Positions 33,569-43,994 of a stretch of 64,000 nt of DNA are shown here, one piece after another. The translations under genes were made by a program, and so were the position numbers. Every line of letters begins with the position of its first letter. The stretch's first letter is position 1. The notes beneath the pieces were generated by a model. It searched no databases. It saw nothing but the letters and a program-made list of their open reading frames with translations, and had not been told where the DNA came from. Source of the DNA: Mesostigma viride (lineage: Eukaryota; Streptophyta; Mesostigmatophyceae; Mesostigmatales; Mesostigmataceae); NCBI GenBank assembly GCA_009746045.1, contig RPFO01001175.1, positions 1 to 64,000 of the forward strand. Direction: 5' to 3'.

Positions 33569-34674
33569 GGCACATGTCGCAAGCAGAAATATCCGGCAGC
33601 CTGCAAAATTGCAATTTTGGAACTTAGAGGAAGTAAACGGGATAAAGAAACTGAGCAGGCATGTGAATAGATGCAGCATGTGTCCTGCTCTTTGCCCAAA
33701 TTGATTTTTAGGTATGATCCATCATGGTGGTGTAGGTGCACCTTGTGCACCCAGAGTAGGTGGCAGTTTACATCCTCCACCTGCAGGTTGTAGCCCAGAC
33801 TGTATTAAAAACCCATATGCCCCTTCTCAGGGATTTGTGTTACATATGCTCCCACTGAGCTATGTTCTTAATTGACTAACTAATTAATTGCCCTACATGA
33901 AGCTCCCTAAAGCTCTGTGTCAAACATAAAGCATGTGTGCAGCCAGAGACTTGGTTATGCAGGGCTGGTGTGTGCGTATGCCCCTTCTCAGGGATATGTG
34001 CTACATGTCTGGTTGTCTCCTTGAAATGTACTCCTGGGCAAAGGAGATATGCATGTTCCAAGTTAATTTAATTTAATGAAAGTAAATGTAAACCCTAAAT
34101 GAACCAACGCGAATGCCACTCATCTTTAATGAAGTGATATACATTAAACAATATAGTTATTAATCTATCTATATGTATTAAAAATATAATTACTTACAGC
34201 AGAGTGAAATAATATCTATCTATATGTATTTATTTTTGATATATGTATAGGAGACAACCAGTGCATACATCGTCCATTTGATGTATACCGGCGCCTCGAT
34301 AAATGTGTTCCAAGCCTAGCTGTGGGCTCTGGACCATGGGGTGCACCCCGGCAACGTGGCAGTTTACACCCAATCAGCCTGATACCGGCCTGATATATGC
34401 CCTGCAAGGAATATGTGCTACATAATCTCCCAACGGAGTCATGTTGTAATTTAATTTTTTTAAATTTACTGTGCCCTGCGCTGGTGTGACACGCCCTATA
34501 CTAATAATATATCTTGTTGTCTCCTTCACATCAAATTTTTCCCGCGGAGAGCCGGCCGGAAAAATCTTTCCGACTTGCCCGACTGAGCTGGACGGTACGG
34601 ACCAAATTTCGGTGCAAATTGTGGCCAAAAAGCTATGTCGGCTGATTTAATGGCGGTGACCTTGATGGAGGCAT
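33569..34674. other. Intergenic, AT-rich
   Basis: No gene supported between the transposase start and the piggyBac end. Confidence 0.4.
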
Positions 34675-34678
34675 TTAA

Positions 34679-37537
34679 CCCCTCAACCGTCTTTGACTCG
34701 TGACTAAAATGAGTCACGAGTTGCACAGTATGCCACAGGTGCCCCCATTCAGCCTAATTATTTTTTCTAGACCATACTAGGAACCAAGCATAACCATATT
34801 AGGGCCCACCTGGGGGTATAGTGGGTGGTCCCAGTGCTAGCCCCCCCTGCTCTATAAATAGCCCCCCCTCAGGGGGGTACGGTGAGTGTGCGCGGTGACA
34901 CCCTTATAATGGATGATAGACCCCTTTCCTCAATGAGTTGACCCTGGGGTTGGTTTTGTAGATAGATTTTTTAGTTAGGATGGGATACAAACACTAAAAA
35001 TTGTAACTCCCCCAGGGACCCATCAGCTGGTGCTAAAAATAACTGGTGACTATTTTGAGTCGCGAGTTTTTGGGGGGCTAAAATAGGCATCCTAGTGCAG
35101 TTTTGAACATGGAAACGATAGGTAAGCATGGAGTATGGGCAAACATGCATGCTAACACTTATTCCAACCTGTGTGCCACCAATACCTGCCATAACCACTG
35201 CAGGTCCCTGCCGGATATGATTGGAGACGACTACGCGCGGGCCGCGAGTACGGGGTTCACAACCTTATCATGCATGATGGAGCACGTATACCTTGGATTT
35301 CACCCTAGTATTTCAGGGGGGACTGCAACTGTACCCAAGCACTACATCCAAACACTTACATGTCTTGTTTCACCCAGGGACCCACAAGATAATGCTAAAA
35401 ATAGCTGGTGACTATTTTGAGTCACCAGTTTGGGGGGGGCTAGAATAAACATCCTAGTGCAGTTTTGAACATGGAAATGATAGGTAAGCATGAAACATGC
35501 ATGATTATGTTTATTCCAGCCTATGTGGCACAAATATATGCCACAATAAGCGTAAATGCTTGCAGACCCGCTGATACTGTGGTACTTATTTTTACATGCA
35601 TGATGGACCTTGCACACAAAGTCAAAACATCCCAGCACTCCTAGATAAATTAGTGACCAAGGGACCATGCATGCAGTAACACTGAAAATTGCCAACTAGA
35701 AATAGGTGGCACTGTGACCATCACGGAGCAGATTTTCAAACTGCACAAGTTATGCATAAACATGAAAGCTAATAAGACATGACCATGAAACAATAACCCA
35801 TGCAGGCTAACAACATGAAACCAAATAACACATGCACAGGTGGGTCCATGAAACAATAACACACACTTCAAACCATGCCGGCCCATGGTGATACACGGCG
35901 CGCATGAGCGCGGGCAGGAAAGGCCAAATGCCATGCCACGTAGGCAACAAATGCTAGCATTCTTAGTCAGCCTCCGTAGGACTATATCCCAGGCGGACAT
36001 GCTCCGCCCTGAGATGGCGGCGCCGCGCCACCCCCTTGAGCTTCCGGGTGGTGGCTGCTGCCCCCCTCGTGGTAGTGGCGCCCTTGAAATTCTTGGCGCA
36101 TTCGCCACGCTGGGAGAGGCGCTGCCATACCCGCTGCTTCGTCACGTTGAAGTCCAGCCCCTCCACCTGCCCGGAGTGGAAGAGGCCGAAGCAGTTCCGC
36201 TCGCTGTTGCTGCAGAACGCCATGTCACAGTGCTCGCACATGACCGAGGTCTTGTGCTTCCTGCCTTGCGCGCAGCACAGTTGGCACAGCACCTGCTCCA
36301 CCCAGAAATTTGCCCATCTCATGCATTGTTAAGGGGTGCCACTCACGCTCACCTGGCTTGCCCGCCCCCTTGAGCTCAGCATAGTCGTTGGTCTCCTTGA
36401 CAATCTTGGCCACGACATCACGTTGGGACCAGAAAAGGGAGAACAGCCCGAGGGGCCCAAACTTGAGCTGGGCAGGGGAAAGGTTTTGATAGCAGGCGGT
36501 ACCCGTCATCGGCGACAGCACCGGAGTATCGGGAAAAGGAAACACACCTGGCTTGCCGAAACCAGATTTCCAGACAGTCTCGGCTGGCTCCTCAGTGGCA
36601 GGAGTGTCGTTAGGAAAAAACGAATCATCGAGCTCAGCCTCACCGCTCGGCACCGGACCCTCCGCACCCTTCTGGTAAACAAAGTCGTCATCGGAAGCGT
36701 CCGAGACAACGCTCTCGCTGGCCGCCGCCTTGGTCTGACGGCGCCTTTTCGGGGCGTGGCTGATGGCTGGGTTCTTCTTCGGGTTGCCGACAGCGCGCTT
36801 CCCCGGCTCGCGTCGCTTGACCGGTGTGGGCAGCTCGATATCCTCGGATTTGTCGTCGTCGTCCTCGCCGGCGTCAGAATCGCTATCCTGGCCCTGCTCG
36901 CTATCATCGTCACTGCTACCTGCCGTTGGGACCTTCCTGGCTGCGCATTCTTTCACTAGAGCTTCGTACTCATCTGAGCTGCACGAATATATGAAAATCT
37001 GCTCACGGGTGAATGGGTACGTGAGCTTGTCGTCCGGGAAATAGCACCGTGCACCATCTCCGGACCTGTTCACTGTCACTACCTTGCCCGGCAAACGTAC
37101 CTCGCTGTGTTTTTCCCCATACTGCTCTATCGCCCAGTCTAGTCCGAATTTTTCCACAGGCACTGCCATGAAAATGCCCTTCTTTACCTTGAAAGTCCGT
37201 ATATCTGCCTGCATTTCGTCCGCCATGTCTACGTCCGCGCTCCCCCCTTTTTTCGCATCCTTCGTTTTCGTACGTTTTTGTCAATTTTTTTTACCGCCCA
37301 AACCTGCATGCACCAGGGTACCCTGTTGACTTTGACCAGGGTTTCCACCCTGATACGGTGGTCAAATACGGTCAGACAAGTGTCCTACGGATAGAGTGAA
37401 TCTAGATCTTTTCGGTGGTCTAGTTGGTTCCCGCCAAAACCTTCCCGCCAAATCCCTACAGGGCGCACAAACTCATGCCGAATGTGAGGCATGAGAAAAA
37501 CTCGCAGTCGAAAATCGGCACGAGGACGGTTTAGGGG
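34679..37537 (-). mobile_element. piggyBac-type element with TTAA target duplications
   Basis: TTAA occurs at 34675-34678 and 37538-37541. The ends are inverted repeats: CCCCTCAACCGTC (34679-34691) and, complementary at the right end, CCCCTAAACCGTC. A subterminal palindrome GACTCGTGACT...GAGTCACGAG (34696-34721) is present at the left. TTAA duplication with C-rich termini is the hallmark of piggyBac. The 2.86 kb unit encodes a transposase on the minus strand from which the catalytic core has been lost. It also has a ~380-bp internal direct duplication (about 35015-35180 versus 35370-35530). Confidence 0.88.
35963..37226 (-). pseudogene. piggyBac transposase, DDD core deleted
   Basis: From ATG 37226 (MADEMQADIRTFKVKK) an N-terminal domain is followed by a long acidic and basic linker (SSDDDSEQGQDSDSDAGEDDDD; KRRRQTKAAASE) typical of piggyBac N-termini. 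Then comes the start of the DDE_Tnp_1_7 fold: SPAQLKFGPLGLFSLFW, VAKIVKETNDYAE and WHPLTMHEMGKFLG. Directly after this (about 36300) the C-terminal Cys-rich domain follows in another frame: QVLCQLC, KTSVMCEHCDMAFC, NCFGLFH, i.e. the C-x2-C / C-x2-C / C-x4-H pattern that ends piggyBac proteins, stopping at 35963. All three catalytic Asp-containing segments, normally 250-350 residues, are missing. So this is an internally deleted, non-autonomous copy. Confidence 0.88.
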
Positions 37538-37910
37538 TTAAGCATTATTAACGCTGGAAAATTTTGCTCCACATGATCCGAGATGTGCGATCGCTCATGA
37601 TATTTTTTTTTCTATTTTACCGACGTGCTGCAAGCTGAAAAAAATATTCGCGCGGGGGTGGGTACGAGCCTGCCGACCCTTTTGCGGGCTGCTGTCCGCA
37701 GATGCAAAAAAGTACACCATCGCGGTAGCCCAGCCTCCACGGGGCTCGCGTGCGATAAGAGCGAATTTCTCTTCGTTGGTAAGTCTATTTTAGCGTTACC
37801 ACGAGCTTTTCCCGAAAAATTTTCAGTTCGGTTAATTTCCTCGTTAAATCTGCTAGTGGGTGCTTCGGAGCTCTAAAAACCCTGAAATCCACCGCCCCCC
37901 CCTCCCCCCG

Positions 37911-40073
37911 ATGCTTCATTGTATTGCTCAGATCATCATGAATTCGACGGAAGGCAACCTGCGCTATTGCTACCGGTGTGACAAGCTACGACGGCGCACC
38001 TCAGATGGCGATCTCACGTATGGCGGCCTGCCCCGCACGATTCACACCAGCAAGTGCGTAAACTGCGACTTAAAGCTGCAGAATTTTTGCGCTGTCAACA
38101 TCCGCCCGTGGCAGGTCTTGTACAATCTTAAGGCGGCTGCTGCCATGGGATGGAAACCGTTTGCGAACAAATATTTTGTTATCTCTCCTTGCCCCCGTGA
38201 GGCGTTTGATACAATGTTCAAGCACGTAGGGGAGGGCGCAGCCGATCAGCCGCAGGGAAGGTGCCATGGCAACTTCAAGGAAAATGCAACGAAGGCCAAG
38301 CGCGTGTTAACGGATTTTAACGTAATAGAATACCTGTTGAGGGAAGGTGACACCAGCAAGGTAGCCACAGTGTGGGCAGGGGCTAGGGTGATGGTGGATA
38401 GCACTCTTTCTGTTATTGTGCCCCCCTTAACAGCCACCTGGGCATCCACTTCCCATGGAGAGTGCTCCCTTAAGATAACATTTTCTACCATGGTCATGCC
38501 CCCCCTCACACCCACGCATGCATGCCAGCCCCCCCCACACCCACGCATGCATGCCAGCCTCCCCCCACACCCACGCATGCATGCCAGCCCCCGCCACACC
38601 CACGCATGCATGCCAGCTCCCCCCCACACCCACACATGCATGCCAGCCCCCCCCAACACCCACGCATGCATGCTAGCCCCCCCCACACCCACACATGCAT
38701 GCCAGCCCCCCCCACACCCACGCATGCATGCCAGCCTTCCCACACACCCACGCATGCATGCCTGCCCCCCCCACACCCACGCATGCATGCCAGCCCCCCT
38801 ACCCACACCCACGCATGCATGGCAGCCCCCCCACACCCACGCACGCATGCCAGCCTCCCCACACACCCACGCATGCATGCTAGCCCCCCCCCCCCACACG
38901 CATGCATGCCAGCCCCCCCCCACACCCACACATGCATGCCAGCCCCCCCCACATTCATGCACGCATGCCAGCCCCCCCCCACACCCACGCATGCATGCCA
39001 GCCCCCACCCACACCCGCGCATGCATGCATGCCAGCCCCGCCCCACACCCACGAATGCATGCCAGCCCCCCCACACCCACGCATGCATGCCAGCTCCCCC
39101 ACACTGGCCACACACCCACGCATGCATGCCAGCCCCCTCCCCCACCCACGCGTGCATGCTAGCCCCCCCCACACCCACGCATGCATGCCAGCCCCCCCCA
39201 CACCCACGCATGCATGCCAACCCCCCCCACACCCACGCATGCATGCCAGCCCCCCCCACACCCACGCATGCATGCCAGCCCCCGCCACACCCACGCATGC
39301 ATGCAAGCCCCCCCAGACACCCACGCATGCATGCCAGCCCCCCCCCACACCCACGCATTCATGCCAGCCCCCCCCACACCCACGCATTCATGCCAGCCCC
39401 CCCCCACACCCACGCATGCATGCTAGCCCCCCCCACACCCACGCATGCATGCCAGCCCCCCCGCACACCCACGCATGCATACCAGCCCCCCCAGACACCC
39501 ACGCATGCATGCCAGCCCCCCCCCACACCCACGCATTCATGCCAGCTCCCCCCCACACCCACGCATGCATGCATGCCCCCCCCACACCCACGCATGCATG
39601 CCAGCCCCCCCCCCACACGCATGCATGCCAGCTCCCCCTCCCCCCCACGCATGCATGCCAGCCCCCCCAGACACCCACGCATGCATGCCAGCCCCCCCCA
39701 CACCCAGGCATGCATGCCAGCCCCCCCCACACCCACGTATGCATGCCAGCTCCCCACCACACCCACACATTGCATGCCAGCCCCCCCCCCACACCCACGC
39801 ATGCATGCCAGCCCCCCCCACACCCACGCATGCATGCCAGCCCCCCCCACATCCACGCATGTGGATGGGCGCCTGGCCTCGAACAAGAAGGGCAAGACCA
39901 AGGGTGTGCTGCTGCAAGTAGTGACAATGGAGCAGCGCAGGACTCAACTAGATCACATGCCAGGCCTCCAGCGCAGCCCAAGTAGGAGAGAGAGGCAGAC
40001 GATAAAGCGGCAGCGGGCTGTACGCTGCATGTTTTATTTACCAAGTGACTGGTGTTTTATGCATAGCTTTTAG
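37911..40073 (+). CDS. Cys-pair protein running into a minisatellite
   Basis: ATG 37911 (MLHCIAQIIMNSTEGN; an alternative start is 37938). The first ~150 residues look like a real globular protein: CYRCDKLRRRT…KCVNCDLKLQNFC (two CxxC pairs, a zinc-ribbon-like arrangement, about residues 19-62), then WQVLYNLKAAAAMGWKPF, YFVISPCPREAFDTMFKHVG and RVLTDFNVIEYLLREGD. At 38360 the context AGCAAG|GTAGCC would allow a splice donor; the 1.35 kb minisatellite (38509-39862) would then be intronic and a short last exon would lie after about 39862. If unspliced, the frame is nevertheless open through the whole repeat, giving hundreds of Pro/His/Met/Cys residues, to 40073. No family recognised. I favour an intron. 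Confidence 0.5.
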   Translation: MLHCIAQIIMNSTEGNLRYCYRCDKLRRRTSDGDLTYGGLPRTIHTSKCVNCDLKLQNFCAVNIRPWQVLYNLKAAAAMGWKPFANKYFVISPCPREAFDTMFKHVGEGAADQPQGRCHGNFKENATKAKRVLTDFNVIEYLLREGDTSKVATVWAGARVMVDSTLSVIVPPLTATWASTSHGECSLKITFSTMVMPPLTPTHACQPPPHPRMHASLPPHPRMHASPRHTHACMPAPPHTHTCMPAPPNTHACMLAPPTPTHACQPPPHPRMHASLPTHPRMHACPPHTHACMPAPLPTPTHAWQPPHTHARMPASPHTHACMLAPPPHTHACQPPPTPTHACQPPPHSCTHASPPPHPRMHASPHPHPRMHACQPRPTPTNACQPPHTHACMPAPPHWPHTHACMPAPSPTHACMLAPPTPTHACQPPPHPRMHANPPHTHACMPAPPTPTHACQPPPHPRMHASPPRHPRMHASPPPHPRIHASPPHTHAFMPAPPHTHACMLAPPTPTHACQPPRTPTHAYQPPQTPTHACQPPPTPTHSCQLPPTPTHACMPPPHPRMHASPPPTRMHASSPSPPRMHASPPRHPRMHASPPHTQACMPAPPTPTYACQLPTTPTHCMPAPPPHPRMHASPPHTHACMPAPPTSTHVDGRLASNKKGKTKGVLLQVVTMEQRRTQLDHMPGLQRSPSRRERQTIKRQRAVRCMFYLPSDWCFMHSF
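38509..39862. repeat. Minisatellite of 29-33 bp, about 43 units
   Basis: The unit is approximately CACACCCACGCATGCATGC followed by CAGCCCCCCC, with C-run length (6-10) as the main variation. Each unit contains the self-complementary GCATGCATGC. Because unit length often varies by single C residues, all frames on both strands stay open, which explains many long spurious ORFs. Alternating purine-pyrimidine ACACCCACGCATGCATGC plus C-runs may adopt unusual structures. Confidence 0.92.
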
Positions 40074-41855
40074 AACATTTACGAGCTTGTTCACACCTTG
40101 ATTGTACAACTTAGGACATTGTATCATAATTGATGTTGTCAACATCATTCGCCATGTTCAATCCATATAATATGTGTCCAAGTGACCATTAATGCTGCCA
40201 TATGTCAAGTGATGGTATGTTAAACGTTGGTTTAGGAACTGAGATTTGGCATTGTCATCATGACATGGATTCGAATTCAATGTGTGTGCAAGTTTTGGGT
40301 CAAGTGGAATCATATTGGATGCAATCTGCATGATTTGACTTTTGCAAAATGAAAGAAATGAGCAAAAACTGCATTTTTTATGCTATTGACTGTCACAAAT
40401 AGGTCTATAGGTGACCTCAACCTTGGTGCATGCTTTACCTGGCCTTTGTAAATTATGCATTTAAGTTGTGTGCCTTGTTTGAAATGGTTATGGCCCTCTT
40501 GGATGTAAAAAACTAGTGAAATGGTAATAAAATTGACTTTTTATGCTGTCAAACATCACCAACATGTTGAAGGTGGGGTGCAAACTGAGACTTCACAATG
40601 TCATCATGATGGAGGACCATAATTCAGTTTGCATGCAAGTTTCTGGGTCAATGGAATAAAATTTGATGTTGATTGCTTGCCTCCATATGTGCAAAAATGT
40701 CAAAAACCATGTACCTTATGCTGTTATACGTCACAGTTAACCTTGCCAAGGTTGTCCGATGACCCCCAATTTCGGGGGGTAAACACTACCATATATGTGC
40801 TCGCTTGGGCCCAAAACCTGGGTTCGACATGTTTTAGCAAGCCAGTCAAATAATTTTTTGGCCAGAAAGTGCCAAAAAAATTTGATGTGTTGATATATGG
40901 CCGGCATGCAATGTAAGCTCAATCACTGATCTGATCAAATTGATTTGCATTTTCCCAAGTAGTAGTTAGCGTGAGCCGCGAGTTGTCCTCTGTCAAAGAT
41001 GCTAACTAATACTGCTACCTGTGAAGGCAATTACTTACACAAGAGCCCCATACATCGCGGAAGCACTCTAGACTACTCGTGGTTGTGCTGTTGGCATCCT
41101 TATCGATGCTACAACACTGGCTCTGCCTTGCGCACACATCTAGTGTTACGGAAGAAGCCCAACCACCCATTACATCATTAAATCGGAATAGCCAATATCA
41201 ATGACACGGCATATTTTGAGAGCCAATATCAATTGAGAATGAATGGCTGTACCAATGCATGGTAATGCTAGCTGTCCGCTACTCAACCAATAATGCCATG
41301 GCCTTTTACGAATGGCAAGGAAGTTAGAAGTGCTAGTCAACCACGAATAGCCTAACATTTCCACAATCATGGCATACCATCTAGCTAACTAACTAAATAA
41401 TACATGAATGTCATCAAGAGCAAACCCTGGTTGTCACGATCTGGCCATCATTGGTAGGCCACAGTCGTCACCCAAACGGTACTACATGACTTATAATGAT
41501 AGTCTCCCATTTGGCAGAAAAGCAATGAACAGCTCGTGTGGTAAACGGTTCAAGCTTGGCGGTATCTGCAATGGCCATATACACTTGATGAACACGCGGA
41601 CACTTGGATAACGGCAGGCTCGAGCTACCATGGTCCGGATTCTCCCGATTTCTGGCCTGCGCTGGTTGTCTCCTTGATATACACTTGATGGGCAAGATCT
41701 CGATGGGCAGGAAAAAATGTGCACTTACAAGAAACAAGCATGCCAAAAAAAAAAAATCAAACTAGTAATGAAACGGGGGCACTTGGCTCGTTCTTGAATA
41801 CCCAGGGTAGAAACATGCAAGTTTGAACCACTATGTGTGCACACATTGACAGAAA
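40074..41855. other. Non-coding region
   Basis: 1.8 kb of moderately AT-rich sequence. No convincing exon or RNA gene. 40440-40720 contains repeated loosely similar sentences (ATGCTGT.A..CGTCAC/ACATCACCAAC), too weak to call a repeat. Confidence 0.4.
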
Positions 41856-42651
41856 TCAATGACCAAGATCACTTCCAAAGGCAATACCAACGGACAACAA
41901 GCTAGGGGCAGGGTAAAAGCTGTCAACGTAGTTGAGGACATCATGGTGTCGTAAGAATTGCAGGCATACATTGCATTGTAAGTACAAAATAGATGAGAAG
42001 CAACTACTTTTCCGCCATAACTTACCTTGTAGTATTGTTGCTGCAGGCTTGACCAGTTGTGACAGAGATGGCATAGTAGGAGGACCTGGGTTACTCTGCA
42101 CGTCCAAAACATTTGAGGAATTACGTTTGGAGACGAAACATGAACCAGTCAAGCATATACCAAGAAAAGCCTGAGCAAAGTCACATGTAACTGAAATAAC
42201 ATGCATTTCCCCTAACACAGAAACTAAGCAAATCAACAACTATCACTAATGAAGGGATACGGCAGAAAAGAAATAAGGAAATATTTACCTCCACGCCGCC
42301 AATCATGAGCAACAACAAAAGAAGAAGCCTTGATGGCAAATTGCCGTCCGACTTCTTGTTCCAGACAGGTAGATGCAGCCAGTAGCTGAGGCCCCAGCTC
42401 ACGGACGCGGGCTCGCCCTTGCTGTCCAGATCAGACTCCTCGTGGCTCCAAGCAAACACCTTTGCAGCCTGAAACACCCACATGATCCTCTCTGCATCCT
42501 CTAGCACCCGCGTCCTCTTTGCAGCCTCGAGCACCCGCTTCATCTTTGCAGCCTGAAACACCCGCATCCTCTCTGCAGCCTCGTGCACCTGCTTTATGTC
42601 TCCAGCCTCGAGCACAAGCTTCATGTCTGCAGCCTGCGGTTTCATGGGCAT
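41856..42651 (-). CDS. Intron-containing gene with 10-residue repeats, partial
   Basis: Exon 1: ATG 42651 to donor GAG|GTAAATA at 42289. It encodes about six imperfect copies of a 9-10 residue unit (E-A-A-x-R-x-R-V-L/F-Q), predicted helical, followed by EESDLDSKGEPASVSWGLSYW and a hydrophobic LLLLLLLMIGG (possible membrane or signal-like segment). Exon 2: 42095-42026, acceptor GTGCAG, donor ACAAG|GTAAG, in phase, reading PPTMPSLSQLVKPAATIL. Downstream exons are not fixed; coding-looking sequence continues to about 41856. No family recognised. The repeat array (42520-42640, about 30-bp period) is DNA-level tandem duplication. Confidence 0.5.
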
Positions 42652-42934
42652 ACGTATACGTTGGAGATCAAGCCATCAAGACAACTACAACAATCAGTAA
42701 GACGCCCTTCATGATGCATGAAAGCACTAACACCTACGCATGAAGGCACTTATACCTACCAAAGATACACGGCAATGAAAGCACTAATACCTACCAAAGG
42801 CAAACGGCAATAAATATAAAATTTCAGCAATTGCGAAAGGAACGCACCTGCGCCTTCCTCTTTTCGATAAGGTACCGGGCATGCGTGCACCGTTGCTTCC
42901 CTCTGCGGCATTGCTGCTGCTGCTGCTGCTGCTG
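42652..42934. other. Spacer with (GCT)8 microsatellite
   Basis: Between two minus-strand genes. A GCT run at about 42911-42934 lies just beyond the stop of the RanBP2-finger gene. No other feature. Confidence 0.5.
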
Positions 42935-43657
42935 CTACTGTCCCCGCAGCCTGCCCTTCCCTGTCCCTTTCTTTCCCTTCTGTCCCTTTGGGGAATGCTT
43001 GGACTGCTTGCCTCCCTTGGGTTGCTGCCTACCTGGACTTTTCCCATCGCCACGGCGCAAATCGCCAGCAGACTCTGGCTTAGAGCGACTCTTCCGGTCA
43101 CAGACGTTGCCGCCCTTGCAAATTATGGCGCGCGGGTCATATCGACGCAGCGGCGCATAGTAGTTTCCTGTCTTTACGTGCATTATAGTGGTAAGATTGA
43201 TGGAGGACGGAGGGCCCCTTCCTCGGACGGCCACTTCCTCCCACGCCACTTCCTCCACTTCCGCGGCGACTTCTTCGCCTGCGTCAATCTGTGGACGTGC
43301 GCACACCTCGCAAAATGGCGCAAGAGGCAGATTATCTGCCGTGCAGGTTGCGCAGGTCCAATCCCCCAACGCGGCATCCGGCAATGAGAGTGCCGGGCCG
43401 GGCACAACTGTGTCCACATTTCCTCTCTCCGCCGCCGTCGTAGTGGTCAGAATGATGGAAGACGAAAGACACCCGGCCAATCCCTCCACTTCCGCGGCCA
43501 CTTCCTCTCCTGGGTCAATCCGAGGCCCATCGCATACCACGCAAAATGGCGCAAGAGGCGGATTATCTAGCGTGCAGCTCCTGCAGGCCCAAAGCCTTGA
43601 TGCGGCATCCGGATCGTACTTAACCACCTGCACATATGTCGGCTTTGAACAAGCCAT
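42935..43657 (-). CDS. Protein with two RanBP2-type zinc fingers
   Basis: 240 residues, ATG 43657 (MACSKPTYVQVVKYDPDAASR). Two RanBP2-type fingers are clear: LWACRSCTLDNPPLAPFCVVC (about residues 22-42) and DWTCATCTADNLPLAPFCEVC (about 98-118), each W-x-C-x2-C-x10-C-x2-C with the conserved N. Such fingers bind single-stranded RNA or ubiquitin. The C-terminal third is Lys/Gly/Arg-rich (KGGKQSKHSPKGQKGKKGTGKG), suggesting RNA or nuclear association. Each finger is followed by a similar DPGEEVAAEVE / DAGEEVAAEVE segment, i.e. an internal duplication. A second, broken copy lies at 56538-57245. Function in this organism unknown. Confidence 0.75.
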   Translation of the reverse strand: MACSKPTYVQVVKYDPDAASRLWACRSCTLDNPPLAPFCVVCDGPRIDPGEEVAAEVEGLAGCLSSSIILTTTTAAERGNVDTVVPGPALSLPDAALGDWTCATCTADNLPLAPFCEVCARPQIDAGEEVAAEVEEVAWEEVAVRGRGPPSSINLTTIMHVKTGNYYAPLRRYDPRAIICKGGNVCDRKSRSKPESAGDLRRGDGKSPGRQQPKGGKQSKHSPKGQKGKKGTGKGRLRGQ

Positions 43658-43702
43658 GAGGCAAGTATTTAATTCCTTTTAGGTACCCACCGAAAGTCGT
43701 AT

Positions 43703-43900
43703 GCTACTAAACCATAGGGCGACCCCACCGTCCACCCGTCCGTCCACCTGACCGTACCGTGGCAGACGCCAGTATCATGGGAAACCCTAGTATCACGGGA
43801 TATCCGTCCAAGTTCCTATTCGCGGGCCGCGGATTCCTATCTAATGATGCATAGGTGTTGGATTTGCATGCAATGAGTCTTATTTATTACAATGTACAAT
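43703..43900 (-). promoter_or_regulatory. Shared 3' flank of the RING gene
   Basis: Downstream of the RING stop, the minus strand reads TGTAATAAATAAGACTC, then GCATGCAAATCCAACAC, then ~170 bp (AGGAATCCGCGGCCCGCGAATAGGAAC…TTTAGTAGCAT). The same order occurs on the plus strand at 61226-61415 after the CxxC pseudogene, and the first part at 54168-54208 after the CxxC gene. TGTAA is the polyadenylation signal typical of chlorophyte algae. Confidence 0.65.
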
Positions 43901-43994
43901 AGGAAACGTCCCAATCAACAATGTCCTCAACGAGGTGCATCCAAGGGCACACTCACTACAGGGAGGAATAGCCCCCTTCCCCTTTCTAGACCCC

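Noticed and set aside
38509-39862. CRISPR-like array
   Set aside because: Units are contiguous without unique spacers, and the genome is eukaryotic.
38246-40044. Many long open frames on both strands of the minisatellite
   Set aside because: The unit has no stop codon in any frame; these are artefacts of the repeat, not genes.
42085-42120. A third 2A-like string (DVQSNPGP) in a minus-strand open frame
   Set aside because: An exon boundary (acceptor ...ACGTGCAG) falls between DVQ and SNPGP, so the string arises only by reading through the intron.
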